In this document: one piece after another, positions 1 to 7,926 of the stretch
Position numbering within the stretch: the stretch's first letter is position 1
How the letters are laid out: each line of letters begins with the position of its first letter
Assembly: GCA_023460975.1 (NCBI GenBank)
Contig: JAEWOG010000052.1
Coordinates: 1 to 11,727 of the forward strand
DNA length: 11,727 nucleotides
Direction of reading: 5' to 3'
DNA from: Actinomycetes bacterium
GTDB lineage: Bacteria > Actinomycetota > Actinomycetes > Propionibacteriales > Nocardioidaceae
The notes under the pieces: generated by a model
The model's input: the letters and a program-made list of their open reading frames with translations, nothing else
Told to the model about the DNA's origin: nothing
Databases searched by the model: none
Position numbers and translations under genes: made by a program

Positions 1-119
1 GTCAGTTCATTGATGCGAGCGGTCAACAGAGCCACTTGCACTTCTGGGGAACCGGTGTCGCCTTGTTTGCGCTGAAACTCGGAAACGATATCGACTTTTT
101 TGATATCTGCAACTGCCAT
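1..119 (-). CDS. rpsO: 30S ribosomal protein S15, N-terminal part (cut by window edge)
   Basis: The minus strand from the ATG at 119 reads MAVADIKKVDIVSEF..., followed by GDTGSPEVQVALLTARI. This is the conserved start of ribosomal protein S15; the DTGS-EVQVALLT segment is diagnostic. S15 binds 16S rRNA in the central domain and helps nucleate assembly of the 30S platform. Only 39 codons are present; the gene continues beyond base 1. An AGAGG ribosome binding site (129-133) lies about 10 nt before the ATG. In many bacteria S15 represses its own translation by binding its mRNA leader, and the leader here is structured (separate entry). In related genomes pnp usually follows, but that lies outside the window. 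Confidence 0.95.
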   Translation of the reverse strand, partial: MAVADIKKVDIVSEFQRKQGDTGSPEVQVALLTARINEL

Positions 120-128
120 TTTATTTAG

Positions 129-227
129 CCTCTAGGACATGCGTTAGGACCGAGGTGCCCTAACGTGTTTAACAAAGAATGAAATGTGTCCGTCAGCCAG
201 GCTGCCCGGACACAAGCAGTGATTATA
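129..227 (-). promoter_or_regulatory. rpsO promoter box and structured 5' leader
   Basis: On the minus strand a perfect TATAAT lies at 227-222, with no good -35 at the usual distance. Transcription would start near 215. The leader then contains a hairpin at 213-186 (arms GTGTCCG/CGGACAC, with an inner CAGCC/GGCTG palindrome). A second hairpin follows at 165-142 (arms CGTTAGG/CCTAACG, 10-nt loop), ending about 9 nt before the AGAGG ribosome binding site. Two perfect 7-bp stems in a leader of about 95 nt fit an autoregulatory S15-binding leader. That role is inferred from the gene, not from a matched motif. Confidence 0.5.
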
Positions 228-286
228 ACCACAAAGCCAGACGTGATTCAGGCTTTCCGCTTAAAACCGCCCTGCCGGCGCGCGCC

Positions 287-1054
287 TCAGTTGTTTTCGC
301 GCCGACGACGGCTCAAGTCGCGGGCGCGGCGCCAACGCCAGGCCATGACAAACCAGCCCGACAGCCCGTACAGGCAGAACAGTCCGAACAAGATGACCGG
401 CGGATCCGTGGAAACGAAAACAAAGACCAGCACGAAGAGCAACATGCCCCAGAACGGGACGCTGCGACTGACGGCAAAGGACTTACCGCTATAGAACGGC
501 GCGTTCGACACCATGGCCAGACCGGCGTAGATGGTCAGCCCGAATGCCACCCAAGGAATGGCATTGGCCTGCAGGGACAACTTATTGTCCACCGCCAGCC
601 AGACAAAACCGGCCACCAAGGCGGCGGCAGCCGGACTGGGCAGGCCCTGAAAAAACCGTTTGTCGACAACGGCGATATTGGTATTGAAGCGGGCCAGGCG
701 CAGCGCGCCGCCCACCACGTAGATAAAGGCGGCCAGCCAGCCCCAGCGCCCCAGCCCTTGCATCGCCCATACATACATGACCAACGCCGGCGCGGCGCCA
801 AAGGAGATCATATCGGCCATGGAGTCATATTGCTCGCCGAAGGCGGACTGCGTGTTGGTCAGGCGCGCGACACGGCCGTCCATTCCGTCAAAGACCAGAG
901 CCAGGAAGATCGCAATGGCAGCCGCTTCGAAACGGCCGTTCATGGCCTGCACGACAGCATAGAACCCCGCAAAGAGGTTGGCTGTGGTGAACGCATTGGG
1001 CAACAGATAAATGCTGCGCCGACGACGAGATTCATCGTTGAGGAAATTGGGCAT
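287..1054 (-). CDS. pssA: CDP-diacylglycerol--serine O-phosphatidyltransferase
   Basis: This 255-residue membrane enzyme joins serine to CDP-diacylglycerol to give phosphatidylserine, the precursor of phosphatidylethanolamine. The CDP-alcohol phosphatidyltransferase signature D-G-x2-A-R-x8-G-x3-D-x3-D is complete: D59 G60, A63 R64, G73, D77, D81. It lies in the first third, followed by several hydrophobic helices (roughly residues 88-110, 128-150, 160-180, 190-225). The tail is very basic (WRWRRARDLSRRRR). I chose the ATG at 1054 because the protein then starts MPNFLNDESRRRRSIYLLPNAFT, as expected for this family. The frame stays open to 1195, but that extension looks non-coding. The ilvC terminator just upstream suggests its own promoter, though I see no convincing one. 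In several Burkholderiales psd sits between ilvC and pssA; it is absent here. Confidence 0.93.
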   Translation of the reverse strand: MPNFLNDESRRRRSIYLLPNAFTTANLFAGFYAVVQAMNGRFEAAAIAIFLALVFDGMDGRVARLTNTQSAFGEQYDSMADMISFGAAPALVMYVWAMQGLGRWGWLAAFIYVVGGALRLARFNTNIAVVDKRFFQGLPSPAAAALVAGFVWLAVDNKLSLQANAIPWVAFGLTIYAGLAMVSNAPFYSGKSFAVSRSVPFWGMLLFVLVFVFVSTDPPVILFGLFCLYGLSGWFVMAWRWRRARDLSRRRRENN

Positions 1055-1262
1055 AGGATTCGATAGTATTTCTTTGAAAAAGCGGCTGCGCCATCCAGGA
1101 TGAATATGACCGCTGCTCCCGCAAGAATAACGCAACTTGCCCCCGATCTGACAGCGTACGAGTCCGGGTTTGGGCATCTGCCGGTTAAAAGCCATCTTAC
1201 AGCAAGGCCTTCATCCCCTATTCCAGATCCAGCCAAAGAACAAAAAGCGCACAGCCTACATG

Positions 1263-1288
1263 AAAAAAGCCCCCCGAAGGAGGCTTTT
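1263..1288 (-). terminator. Rho-independent terminator of the ilv operon
   Basis: On the minus strand the stem AAAAGCCTCC / GGGGGCTTTT (10 pairs, one G-T) closes on a TTCG tetraloop and runs into a six-T tract. It lies 37 bp after the ilvC stop codon. The plus-strand reading ends in only four T, so the main direction is minus. Confidence 0.9.
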
Positions 1289-1325
1289 CGAACCTATCAC
1301 AAACGACTGCAAAGTCGCGTTGCGA

Positions 1326-2342
<1,017 letters not shown>

Positions 2343-2391
2343 TTAAGGTGCTCCAAGTAATAATTTTCGCTTATGCAGCAATTCTATGGGT

Positions 2392-2410
2392 GCCGCGAAG
2401 TACCCGCGGC
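2392..2410 (-). other. Hairpin in the ilvH-ilvC spacer
   Basis: The 82-bp gap between ilvH and ilvC holds a perfect 6-bp GC stem (GCCGCG/CGCGGC, 7-nt loop), with a CTCTTTTT run just upstream on the minus strand. No T tract follows it, so it is not an intrinsic terminator. It could be an RNA processing or stabilising element that sets ilvC levels apart from ilvIH; that is inference. Confidence 0.4.
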
Positions 2411-2424
2411 GGTAAAAAGAGGGC

Positions 2425-2916
2425 CTACAGCTTCAGGACTCGCTCGCCACGGCTGACACCGGACACGCCGGTGCGTACGGTTTCGAGAATGGCCGTGCGA
2501 TCCAGCGCATTGATGAAGGCGGCGATTTTTTCCTGCACGCCCGTCAATTCGATGGTGTAGGTCTTGTCCGTGACGTCGATGATGCTGCCGCGGAAGATAT
2601 CGGCCATGCGCTTCATTTCCTCGCGCTCCTTGCCGACCGCCCGCACCTTGATGAGCATGAGCTCACGTTCGATGTGCGGCCCTTCAGACAGGTCCACCAC
2701 CTTGACGACGTCCACAAGACGGTTCAGGTGCTTGGTGATCTGTTCGATGACATCGTCCGAACCCTGGGTGACGATGGTCATGCGGGACAAGGTATCGTCC
2801 TCGGTGGGCGCCACAGTCAGGGTTTCGATGTTGTAGCCGCGTGCCGAGAACAGACCGACCACGCGCGACAGCGCACCGGGTTCGTTTTCCAGAAGGATAG
2901 AAATGACGTGTTTCAT
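2425..2916 (-). CDS. ilvH: Acetolactate synthase isozyme III-type, small (regulatory) subunit
   Basis: The regulatory subunit binds valine and controls the catalytic subunit encoded just upstream. The 163 residues equal E. coli IlvH in length and align with it throughout. The N-terminal ACT domain (about 2-76) carries LLENEPGALSRVVGLFSARGYNIETL, including the N11/G14 region where valine binds in the E. coli protein. The C-terminal ACT-like domain (about 80-160) has the conserved segment IFRGSIIDVT. The start codon lies 10 nt after the ilvI stop, and its GGAGAG ribosome binding site overlaps that stop region, so the two subunits are probably translated in step. Some Burkholderiales annotations call this gene ilvN. 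Confidence 0.96.
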   Translation of the reverse strand: MKHVISILLENEPGALSRVVGLFSARGYNIETLTVAPTEDDTLSRMTIVTQGSDDVIEQITKHLNRLVDVVKVVDLSEGPHIERELMLIKVRAVGKEREEMKRMADIFRGSIIDVTDKTYTIELTGVQEKIAAFINALDRTAILETVRTGVSGVSRGERVLKL

Positions 2917-2926
2917 GGTTCTCTCC

Positions 2927-4651
2927 TTACAGGTCGTCCGGACCCAGCAGCATTTCAGTCAGGCCACGCCCTGCTTTCACCATGGGGAAGACGTTTTCGG
3001 TCTGATCCGTGATGATGTTCAGGAACACCAGGCGATCTTTGTGCTTGGTGAAGGCTTCGCGGATGGCAGGCACCACATCGGCGGGCTTGTCGATTTCCAG
3101 GCCCACGTGACCATAGCTTTCGACCAGCTTGACGAAATCGGGCAAGGCGTCCACGTAGGATTCCGAATAGCGCGAACCGTAATCGATCTGCTGCCACTGG
3201 CGAACCATGCCCAGGTAGCGGTTGTTCAGGCACAGCACCTTGGGCGACAGACGATACTGCTTGCAGGTGGACAGCTCCTGGATATTCATCTGGATGGAGC
3301 CTTCGCCGGTAATGACGGCGACGTCCTGACCGGGGTTGGCCATCTGCACGCCCATGGCATAGGGCAAGCCCACGCCCATGGTGCCCAGGCCGCCGGAATT
3401 GATCCAGCGACGAGGCTTGTTGAATTTGTAGTACTGCGCAGCCCACATCTGGTGCTGGCCCACGTCGGAGGTCACGAAAGCGTTGCCGCCGGTCACTTCC
3501 CACAGGGATTCGATCACGTACTGGGGCTTGATGAGCTCGTCGGACTTGGCATAGCCCAGCGAGTCCTTGCCGCGCCATACGTTGATCTGCTTCCACCAGT
3601 CGTTCAGGGACGGCGTGGCGCCATTGGCCTCCTGGCGCGCCTGGGCGTAGAGTTCGTTGAACTCCTGCAGCACATCCTTGACGCCGCCCACGATGGGCAC
3701 GTCCACCTTGACCCGCTTGGAGATCACGGAAGGATCGATGTCGATGTGGATGATCTTGCGAGGCACCTGAGTGAAGTGGCGCGGGTTGCCGATCACGCGA
3801 TCGTCGAAACGCGCGCCCACCGCCACCAGCACATCGCAGTGCTGCATGGTCATGTTGGCTTCGTAGGTGCCGTGCATGCCCGGCATGCCGATGTACTGGT
3901 CGGCCGTGCCGGGATAAGCGCCCAGCCCCATCAGGGTGGTGGTGCAGGGAGCGCCGCTGAGTTTGACCAGCTCGTTGAGTTCGTCCGAGGCATTGCCCAG
4001 AACCACGCCGCCGCCTACATAGATCAGGGGACGTTCAGCGCTGTTGAGCATCTGCACGGCCTTCTTGATCTGTCCCTGGTGGCCCTTGGTGACGGGCGCG
4101 TAGGAACGCATCTTGACCTCGCCACGCTTGGGCGTGTATTTGCAGGTCGCGGTGGTGATGTCCTTGGGGATATCGATCAGCACGGGGCCGGGACGGCCTG
4201 TGGTGGCGATGTAGAACGCCTTGCGGATGGTGTCGGCCAGCTCGCGCACGTCACGCACCAAAAAATTGTGCTTGACGCAGGGGCGCGTGATGCCGATGGC
4301 ATCGCATTCCTGGAAGGCGTCTTCACCAATGGCCTGGGTACTGACCTGGCCGCTGATGATCACCATGGGAATGGAATCCAGGTAAGCGGTGGCAATGCCG
4401 GTGACGGCATTGGTCACACCGGGACCGCTGGTCACCAGGGCGACACCCACTTTCTGGGAGGATCGGGAATAGGCGTCGGCCGCATGCACGGCTGCCTGTT
4501 CGTGACGCACGAGAATGTGCTGGAAGCGGTCTTGCTTGAAGATTGCGTCGTAGATATAAAGCACGGCGCCGCCGGGATAACCGAAAACGTGTTCCACGCC
4601 TTCGTCCGCGAGCGTACGCACGACAATATCCGCGCCATTTAATTCAGACAT
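2927..4651 (-). CDS. ilvI: Acetolactate synthase, large (catalytic) subunit
   Basis: This ThDP- and FAD-dependent enzyme condenses pyruvate with pyruvate or 2-oxobutyrate, the first common step of valine, leucine and isoleucine synthesis. With the ATG at 4651 it has 574 residues, the length of E. coli IlvI, and an AAAGGA ribosome binding site about 8 nt upstream. A longer frame exists only via a TTG at 4696. The ThDP-activating glutamate is E51 (VRHEQAA). The metal/ThDP motif of the GDG...NN type is G449-E450-G451 ... N476-N477, followed by RYLGMVRQWQ. The N-terminal ThDP-binding fold, central FAD/CoA-like domain and C-terminal ThDP fold are all present. Glu in place of Asp in GDG is a real deviation from E. 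coli. I believe it is usual in betaproteobacteria, so it does not suggest inactivity. ilvB is used as an alternative symbol. Confidence 0.96.
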   Translation of the reverse strand: MSELNGADIVVRTLADEGVEHVFGYPGGAVLYIYDAIFKQDRFQHILVRHEQAAVHAADAYSRSSQKVGVALVTSGPGVTNAVTGIATAYLDSIPMVIISGQVSTQAIGEDAFQECDAIGITRPCVKHNFLVRDVRELADTIRKAFYIATTGRPGPVLIDIPKDITTATCKYTPKRGEVKMRSYAPVTKGHQGQIKKAVQMLNSAERPLIYVGGGVVLGNASDELNELVKLSGAPCTTTLMGLGAYPGTADQYIGMPGMHGTYEANMTMQHCDVLVAVGARFDDRVIGNPRHFTQVPRKIIHIDIDPSVISKRVKVDVPIVGGVKDVLQEFNELYAQARQEANGATPSLNDWWKQINVWRGKDSLGYAKSDELIKPQYVIESLWEVTGGNAFVTSDVGQHQMWAAQYYKFNKPRRWINSGGLGTMGVGLPYAMGVQMANPGQDVAVITGEGSIQMNIQELSTCKQYRLSPKVLCLNNRYLGMVRQWQQIDYGSRYSESYVDALPDFVKLVESYGHVGLEIDKPADVVPAIREAFTKHKDRLVFLNIITDQTENVFPMVKAGRGLTEMLLGPDDL

Positions 4652-4964
4652 GAGTTTTCCTTTCAGTCTTGCCCTGATACATCGATTGACCAACAACGGT
4701 CCGAGCTTGAACCGATTTCAGCAACATGATCTGGCGCTTCATGGCCCACGGGACCACACCACCCAGACACATTACCGTCCGGCCTGCACTCATCGACACA
4801 CAGTGCGTGCATACACAATGTATGCGTTAGCTTGAAACGGAAGTCCTGGCATCACACGCTTGTGACGCGGCCAGCAACAGAGTTTTCAGGCGCAAAAAAA
4901 ACGGGCGGATGGCCCGGTTGACAGTGCCTCGCAACAAATTGCTCGGGATACAGAGCAAAAATAC
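4652..4964 (-). promoter_or_regulatory. Long structured leader RNA of the ilv operon
   Basis: The predicted transcript runs about 310 nt before ilvI. In 5' to 3' order on the minus strand it contains: a GC-rich terminator-like hairpin with eight T (4916-4894); a hairpin at 4874-4846 (CTGGC/GCCAG, a CGC bulge, then GTCACA/TGTGAT on an AGCG loop); a perfect 7-bp stem at 4825-4809 (GCATACA/TGTATGC, TTG loop); a 5-bp stem at 4806-4786 (GCACT/AGTGC); and weaker GGAC/GTCC and GACC/GGTC stems towards the start codon. I see no ATG-initiated leader peptide rich in Leu, Val or Ile downstream of the promoter. This points to an RNA-sensing or protein-dependent mechanism rather than classic ribosome-stalling attenuation. 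A structured 'ilvH' RNA motif has been described in Betaproteobacteria, and this could be a member; I cannot match it by eye. Confidence 0.55.
4894..4916 (-). terminator. Early terminator / attenuator in the ilv leader
   Basis: The minus strand reads CGGGC, five-base loop, GCCCG (4916-4902), then eight consecutive T (4901-4894). The stem is short but all GC, and the T tract is uninterrupted. It lies about 50 nt after the predicted transcription start and 243 nt before ilvI, so readthrough must be controlled or partial. Confidence 0.65.
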
Positions 4965-4970
4965 CCGCCT

Positions 4971-4999
4971 ACTTTACCGCGTCGCATCAAAGCGGGCAA
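4971..4999 (-). promoter_or_regulatory. Candidate sigma-70 promoter of ilvI-ilvH-ilvC
   Basis: The minus strand has TTGCCC (4999-4994), a 17-bp spacer and TAAAGT (4976-4971), each four of six to consensus. This predicts a start near 4964, just before the leader terminator. Other promoters in the 443-bp divergent region cannot be excluded. Confidence 0.4.
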
Positions 5000-5057
5000 C
5001 TGGGATTGTTGGTAAAGTGCAAAAGGCAAGGACTGAAAAGAGACATGCTTAAAACGA

Positions 5058-5063
5058 TATACT
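5058..5063 (+). promoter_or_regulatory. Candidate -10 box for the FUSC-family gene
   Basis: TATACT (five of six to TATAAT) lies 31 bp before the ATG at 5095, giving a short leader of about 25 nt. The -35 region is poor (CTGAAA with a 19-bp gap), so activation or a different promoter is possible. Confidence 0.3.
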
Positions 5064-5094
5064 GTCTATCCACGACGAGCTGTCCGGGGAGCCC

Positions 5095-7380
5095 ATGGCA
5101 TCGCCCATTCCACAATTAAAACAATTCCTGTATAGCCATTATTTTCTGGGCGGACTGCGCCAGTCCATCGGAGTGCTGCTGCCCGTCATTATTCTGGGTC
5201 GTTTTTTCGGTCATTACGACATCGGCGTGATCGCTTCCATGGGGGCCACCTGCGTGGCCATCATCGACCAGCCGGGCGGCCCGCGCCGTTACCGCAACAA
5301 CGAAATGCTGGGCGGCATCGCCCTGGGCACGTTAACAGTCGGGCTGACCGGGCTGGCGTCGAGCTCGCCCTTGCTGCTGGTGCTGGTCGTGCCCCTGCTC
5401 TGCTTTCTGTACAGCATGTTTTCCGTATTCGGCCGACGTGGCGGCCTTATCGGCTTTGCCGCCCTGCTGCTGATGACGCTGACCATGCGTTTTCCCATGC
5501 AGCCGCACGAAGTGCTGGCGCATACGCTGTACTCGTTTCTGGGCGGCCTGTCCTATTATCTGTTCAGCACCCTGTTCCGTCGCCTGCTCTGGTATCGGGA
5601 AGAGCGCCAGACGCTGGCCGTGGCGCTGTTTGCAACGGCGGAATATATGGAAGCCCGGGCCCAGTTCTATGACCCCACGTCGGATCTGGACACCTGCTAT
5701 CGCCGCCTGATCAATCTGCAGTCAAACATGACCGACAAGCACCAGGCCGCCCGCGACATGGTGTTGCGCGAACTGCCGCGCGGGCACGGGCGCGGCGATC
5801 ATCACCGCCAGGCTTTGCTGACCATTTTCCTGAATATGGTCAGCATCCTGGATTCCCTGGTGGCCACCTACACAGACTACACCGTGCTGCGGCGTCAGAT
5901 CGCCGACAGCGATTTCATGCTGTTTGCCCGCGACGGACTGTACAAGCTGTCCCTGGACATAGGCCGTATCGCCATGAATGTCTCGCGCAGCAGCAGCACG
6001 CGCCGTCGCGCCAGTGTCAAAGCCGAAATCCGGGCCATGGAATACGAGCTGGAGCACTATCGTCGTCAAGGCATGCCTGAAAAAGACCCGGAAACCTATG
6101 CACTGCTGGTACAAGTGCTGCGCCGCCTGCGCAATGTAAACCGCGTGGTGGAACACATGGCCAGCCTGACCCACCGCGCCAGCCAGAATCTGCCGGTGGA
6201 CCAATACCTGAACAAATCCCTGAGCCGCTTTCTGTCGCGAGAAGACGTGCGTCTGGGCATGCTGACCAGCAACCTGAAGCTGAAGTCATCGCATTTTCGT
6301 TATGCGGCGCGCGTCAGCATTGCATCCATGGTGGCCTTGGGCATAGGGGGTTTGAGCAGCCATTTCGAAAGCCAGTTGGGTCTGGTCAGCGCGCTGACGG
6401 CACACAGCTACTGGATCATCCTGACCATTCTGGTCATCATGAAACCCGGTTTTGCCACCACCCGCCAGCGCAACGGCTGGCGCCTGTTCGGCACGGTACT
6501 GGGCTGCGCGGCCGCCTTTCTGCTGTTCAAACTGACCGACAACCGGGAAATCTACCTGGCCGCCATGCTAGTGGCTTACCTGCTGGGCAATAGCCTGGTC
6601 CAGCTGAATTTCCTGCTGTCGGCCCTCTTCAACACGATCTTCGTGATTCTGTCTTTTCAGTTCCTGTCCACGGGCGGCACCTTCATTATCGGCGAGCGTC
6701 TGGTTGACACGCTGATCGGCTGCGGCATCGCCATGGCTGCCAGCTATCTGTTGCCCAGTTGGGAAGCCAACGCCATGACCGGACTGGCTCGGGCGGCCCT
6801 GGCTGCCAACCAGGAATTCTGGCGCACCGGACTGGAGTTTGCCCGCCTGAGCCGCCTGCATAACCAGATGGTGAAAGAGCGCCAGGAGGGCGAGCCCACA
6901 CTATCGGACTCGCAGCGCGAACAGGTGGATCTGGAATTGATGGAAGCCGATACCGCCTGGCAAGTGGCCAACAAAAATGTCCACATCGCCTTCAGCAATT
7001 TCGCCTCGGCCTTTTACCGCATGATGGATGAACCTGTCAGTCGGCAACGCAATGTCGCCCTGTTGAACAACCTGCTGATCCAGAACCATGTGCTGGCCTC
7101 GCAGATCAGCGCCGCCGTGCCGCTGCTGGCCAATCTGCAAGAGGTGCCGCCGGGCATACAAGGCTCGCTGGATGCGATCGGTGCCCTAATACAAGACCAG
7201 GATGCCGAGCCGCCCGTTTCCATCGAAACCGAAGGCGAACTGGCCATGCTGGCCTACCCCATCCGTCAGATGAGCAAAGCGTCCCAATTGATACGCCAGG
7301 ACATGCGCGGACTGGAATACAGCGCCGGCCCGCAACTGCCGCCCGCGCGTAAGCAGGCGGCAGAGCAAGGCATCGCTTAA
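5095..7380 (+). CDS. FUSC/YccS-YhfK family inner-membrane protein
   Basis: This 761-residue protein has the two-half architecture of the YccS/YhfK branch of the FUSC superfamily. Hydrophobic helices cluster at about 20-160 (for example LLPVIILGRFFGHYDIGVIAS and LVVPLLCFLYSMFSVF). A long hydrophilic, helix-rich stretch follows (about 165-400, many Arg/Glu and heptad-like runs). A second membrane cluster lies at about 405-560. The second half carries the family signature KPGF at 450-453, then RQRNGWRLFGTVLG ending at G470. The C-terminal 190 residues are soluble and helical. FUSC proteins include plant and bacterial aromatic-acid or fusaric-acid exporter components; the substrate of YccS-like members is not established, and I do not assign one. 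The start has a GGGGAG site 4 nt upstream. The gene is divergent from the ilv operon and stands alone, so context gives no function. A T8 run follows the stop at 7407-7414 but lacks a good stem. Confidence 0.85.
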   Translation: MASPIPQLKQFLYSHYFLGGLRQSIGVLLPVIILGRFFGHYDIGVIASMGATCVAIIDQPGGPRRYRNNEMLGGIALGTLTVGLTGLASSSPLLLVLVVPLLCFLYSMFSVFGRRGGLIGFAALLLMTLTMRFPMQPHEVLAHTLYSFLGGLSYYLFSTLFRRLLWYREERQTLAVALFATAEYMEARAQFYDPTSDLDTCYRRLINLQSNMTDKHQAARDMVLRELPRGHGRGDHHRQALLTIFLNMVSILDSLVATYTDYTVLRRQIADSDFMLFARDGLYKLSLDIGRIAMNVSRSSSTRRRASVKAEIRAMEYELEHYRRQGMPEKDPETYALLVQVLRRLRNVNRVVEHMASLTHRASQNLPVDQYLNKSLSRFLSREDVRLGMLTSNLKLKSSHFRYAARVSIASMVALGIGGLSSHFESQLGLVSALTAHSYWIILTILVIMKPGFATTRQRNGWRLFGTVLGCAAAFLLFKLTDNREIYLAAMLVAYLLGNSLVQLNFLLSALFNTIFVILSFQFLSTGGTFIIGERLVDTLIGCGIAMAASYLLPSWEANAMTGLARAALAANQEFWRTGLEFARLSRLHNQMVKERQEGEPTLSDSQREQVDLELMEADTAWQVANKNVHIAFSNFASAFYRMMDEPVSRQRNVALLNNLLIQNHVLASQISAAVPLLANLQEVPPGIQGSLDAIGALIQDQDAEPPVSIETEGELAMLAYPIRQMSKASQLIRQDMRGLEYSAGPQLPPARKQAAEQGIA

Positions 7381-7407
7381 ACCTGTGTGAGACGGCTTCA
7401 TCCTGGT

Positions 7408-7436
7408 TTTTTTTACCCCGCTTGTGTGGGGAACAC
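7408..7436 (-). repeat. Degenerate trailer-end CRISPR repeat
   Basis: Compared with the consensus, the handle half is replaced by a run of seven T and an A (plus strand), and two stem/loop bases are C to T. The stem can still form, because one changed base gives a G-T pair (CCCCGC with GTGGGG). The decay marks this as the oldest end of the array. Confidence 0.85.
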
Positions 7437-7926
7437 GCTCGAGCCGGTTTCGCCGGCCACGACGATGACCGGTTCATCCCCGCTTGCGCGGGGAACACTG
7501 CGACTCGTTTCGCATGATTGATCCGTCCTGCGGTTCATCCCCGCTTGCGCGGGGAACACGTCCGGCGCCAACCCATTCGTTTCCATTCGTGCAGTTCATC
7601 CCCGCTTGCGCGGGGAACACCCCCGGATCGCATACACCCGACGCGCCCGATTCGGTTCATCCCCGCTTGCGCGGGGAACACAGCGCAACGCGTTTCTGTA
7701 CCACCGCCTCCATCGGTTCATCCCCGCTTGCGCGGGGAACACGCACAGACGGACGAACGAATAACTCATCGTTGTCGGTTCATCCCCGCTTGCGCGGGGA
7801 ACACTGTGCTCATACCAATCGCATCCCCGCTGCCACCGGTTCATCCCCGCTTGCGCGGGGAACACGCGGTCAGCTTGGAAAAATCCTCCTCCAGCTCCGG
7901 TTCATCCCCGCTTGCGCGGGGAACAC
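7408..7926 (-). CRISPR. Type I-E-like CRISPR array, 9 repeats and 8 spacers
   Basis: Repeats are 29 nt at 7408-7436, 7470-7498, 7531-7559, 7592-7620, 7653-7681, 7714-7742, 7776-7804, 7837-7865 and 7898-7926. Spacers are 33, 32, 32, 32, 32, 33, 32 and 32 nt from left to right. On the minus strand each repeat starts GTGTTCCCC, has a GCGGGG-type hairpin (CCCCGC / GCGGGG, 4-nt loop) and ends ATGAACCG. This is the E. coli type I-E layout with the 8-nt crRNA 5' handle at its end. That sets transcription as minus, with the leader at the right. The leftmost repeat is degenerate (eight changes), as expected at the trailer. The 7592 repeat has one change (plus-strand position 2, G to A); the other seven are identical. 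No cas gene lies within the window, so the array is unlinked here. Confidence 0.97.

Noticed and set aside
179..1066. A 295-codon plus-strand frame opposite pssA
   Set aside because: Shadow of pssA, with Gln/Gly/His-rich low-information sequence.
3296..3307. Glu instead of Asp in the metal-binding GDG motif of IlvI, considered as a sign of inactivity
   Set aside because: The rest of the enzyme is intact and, to my knowledge, Glu at this place is common in betaproteobacterial homologues.
2903..4642. A 579-codon open frame on the plus strand opposite ilvI
   Set aside because: It is the antisense shadow of a clearly recognised gene. Its composition (many His, Gly, Val, Asp) is what GC-rich reverse frames give, and it matches no family I know.
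4886..4987. A 33-codon ATG frame (minus strand) running through the ilv leader terminator, considered as a leader peptide
   Set aside because: Its ATG lies between the -35 and -10 boxes of the best promoter. It has no Leu/Val/Ile run and no good ribosome binding site.
7407..7414. T8 run after the FUSC gene as an intrinsic terminator
   Set aside because: No convincing GC stem precedes it; it is better explained as part of the degenerate CRISPR repeat region, though a weak role is possible.
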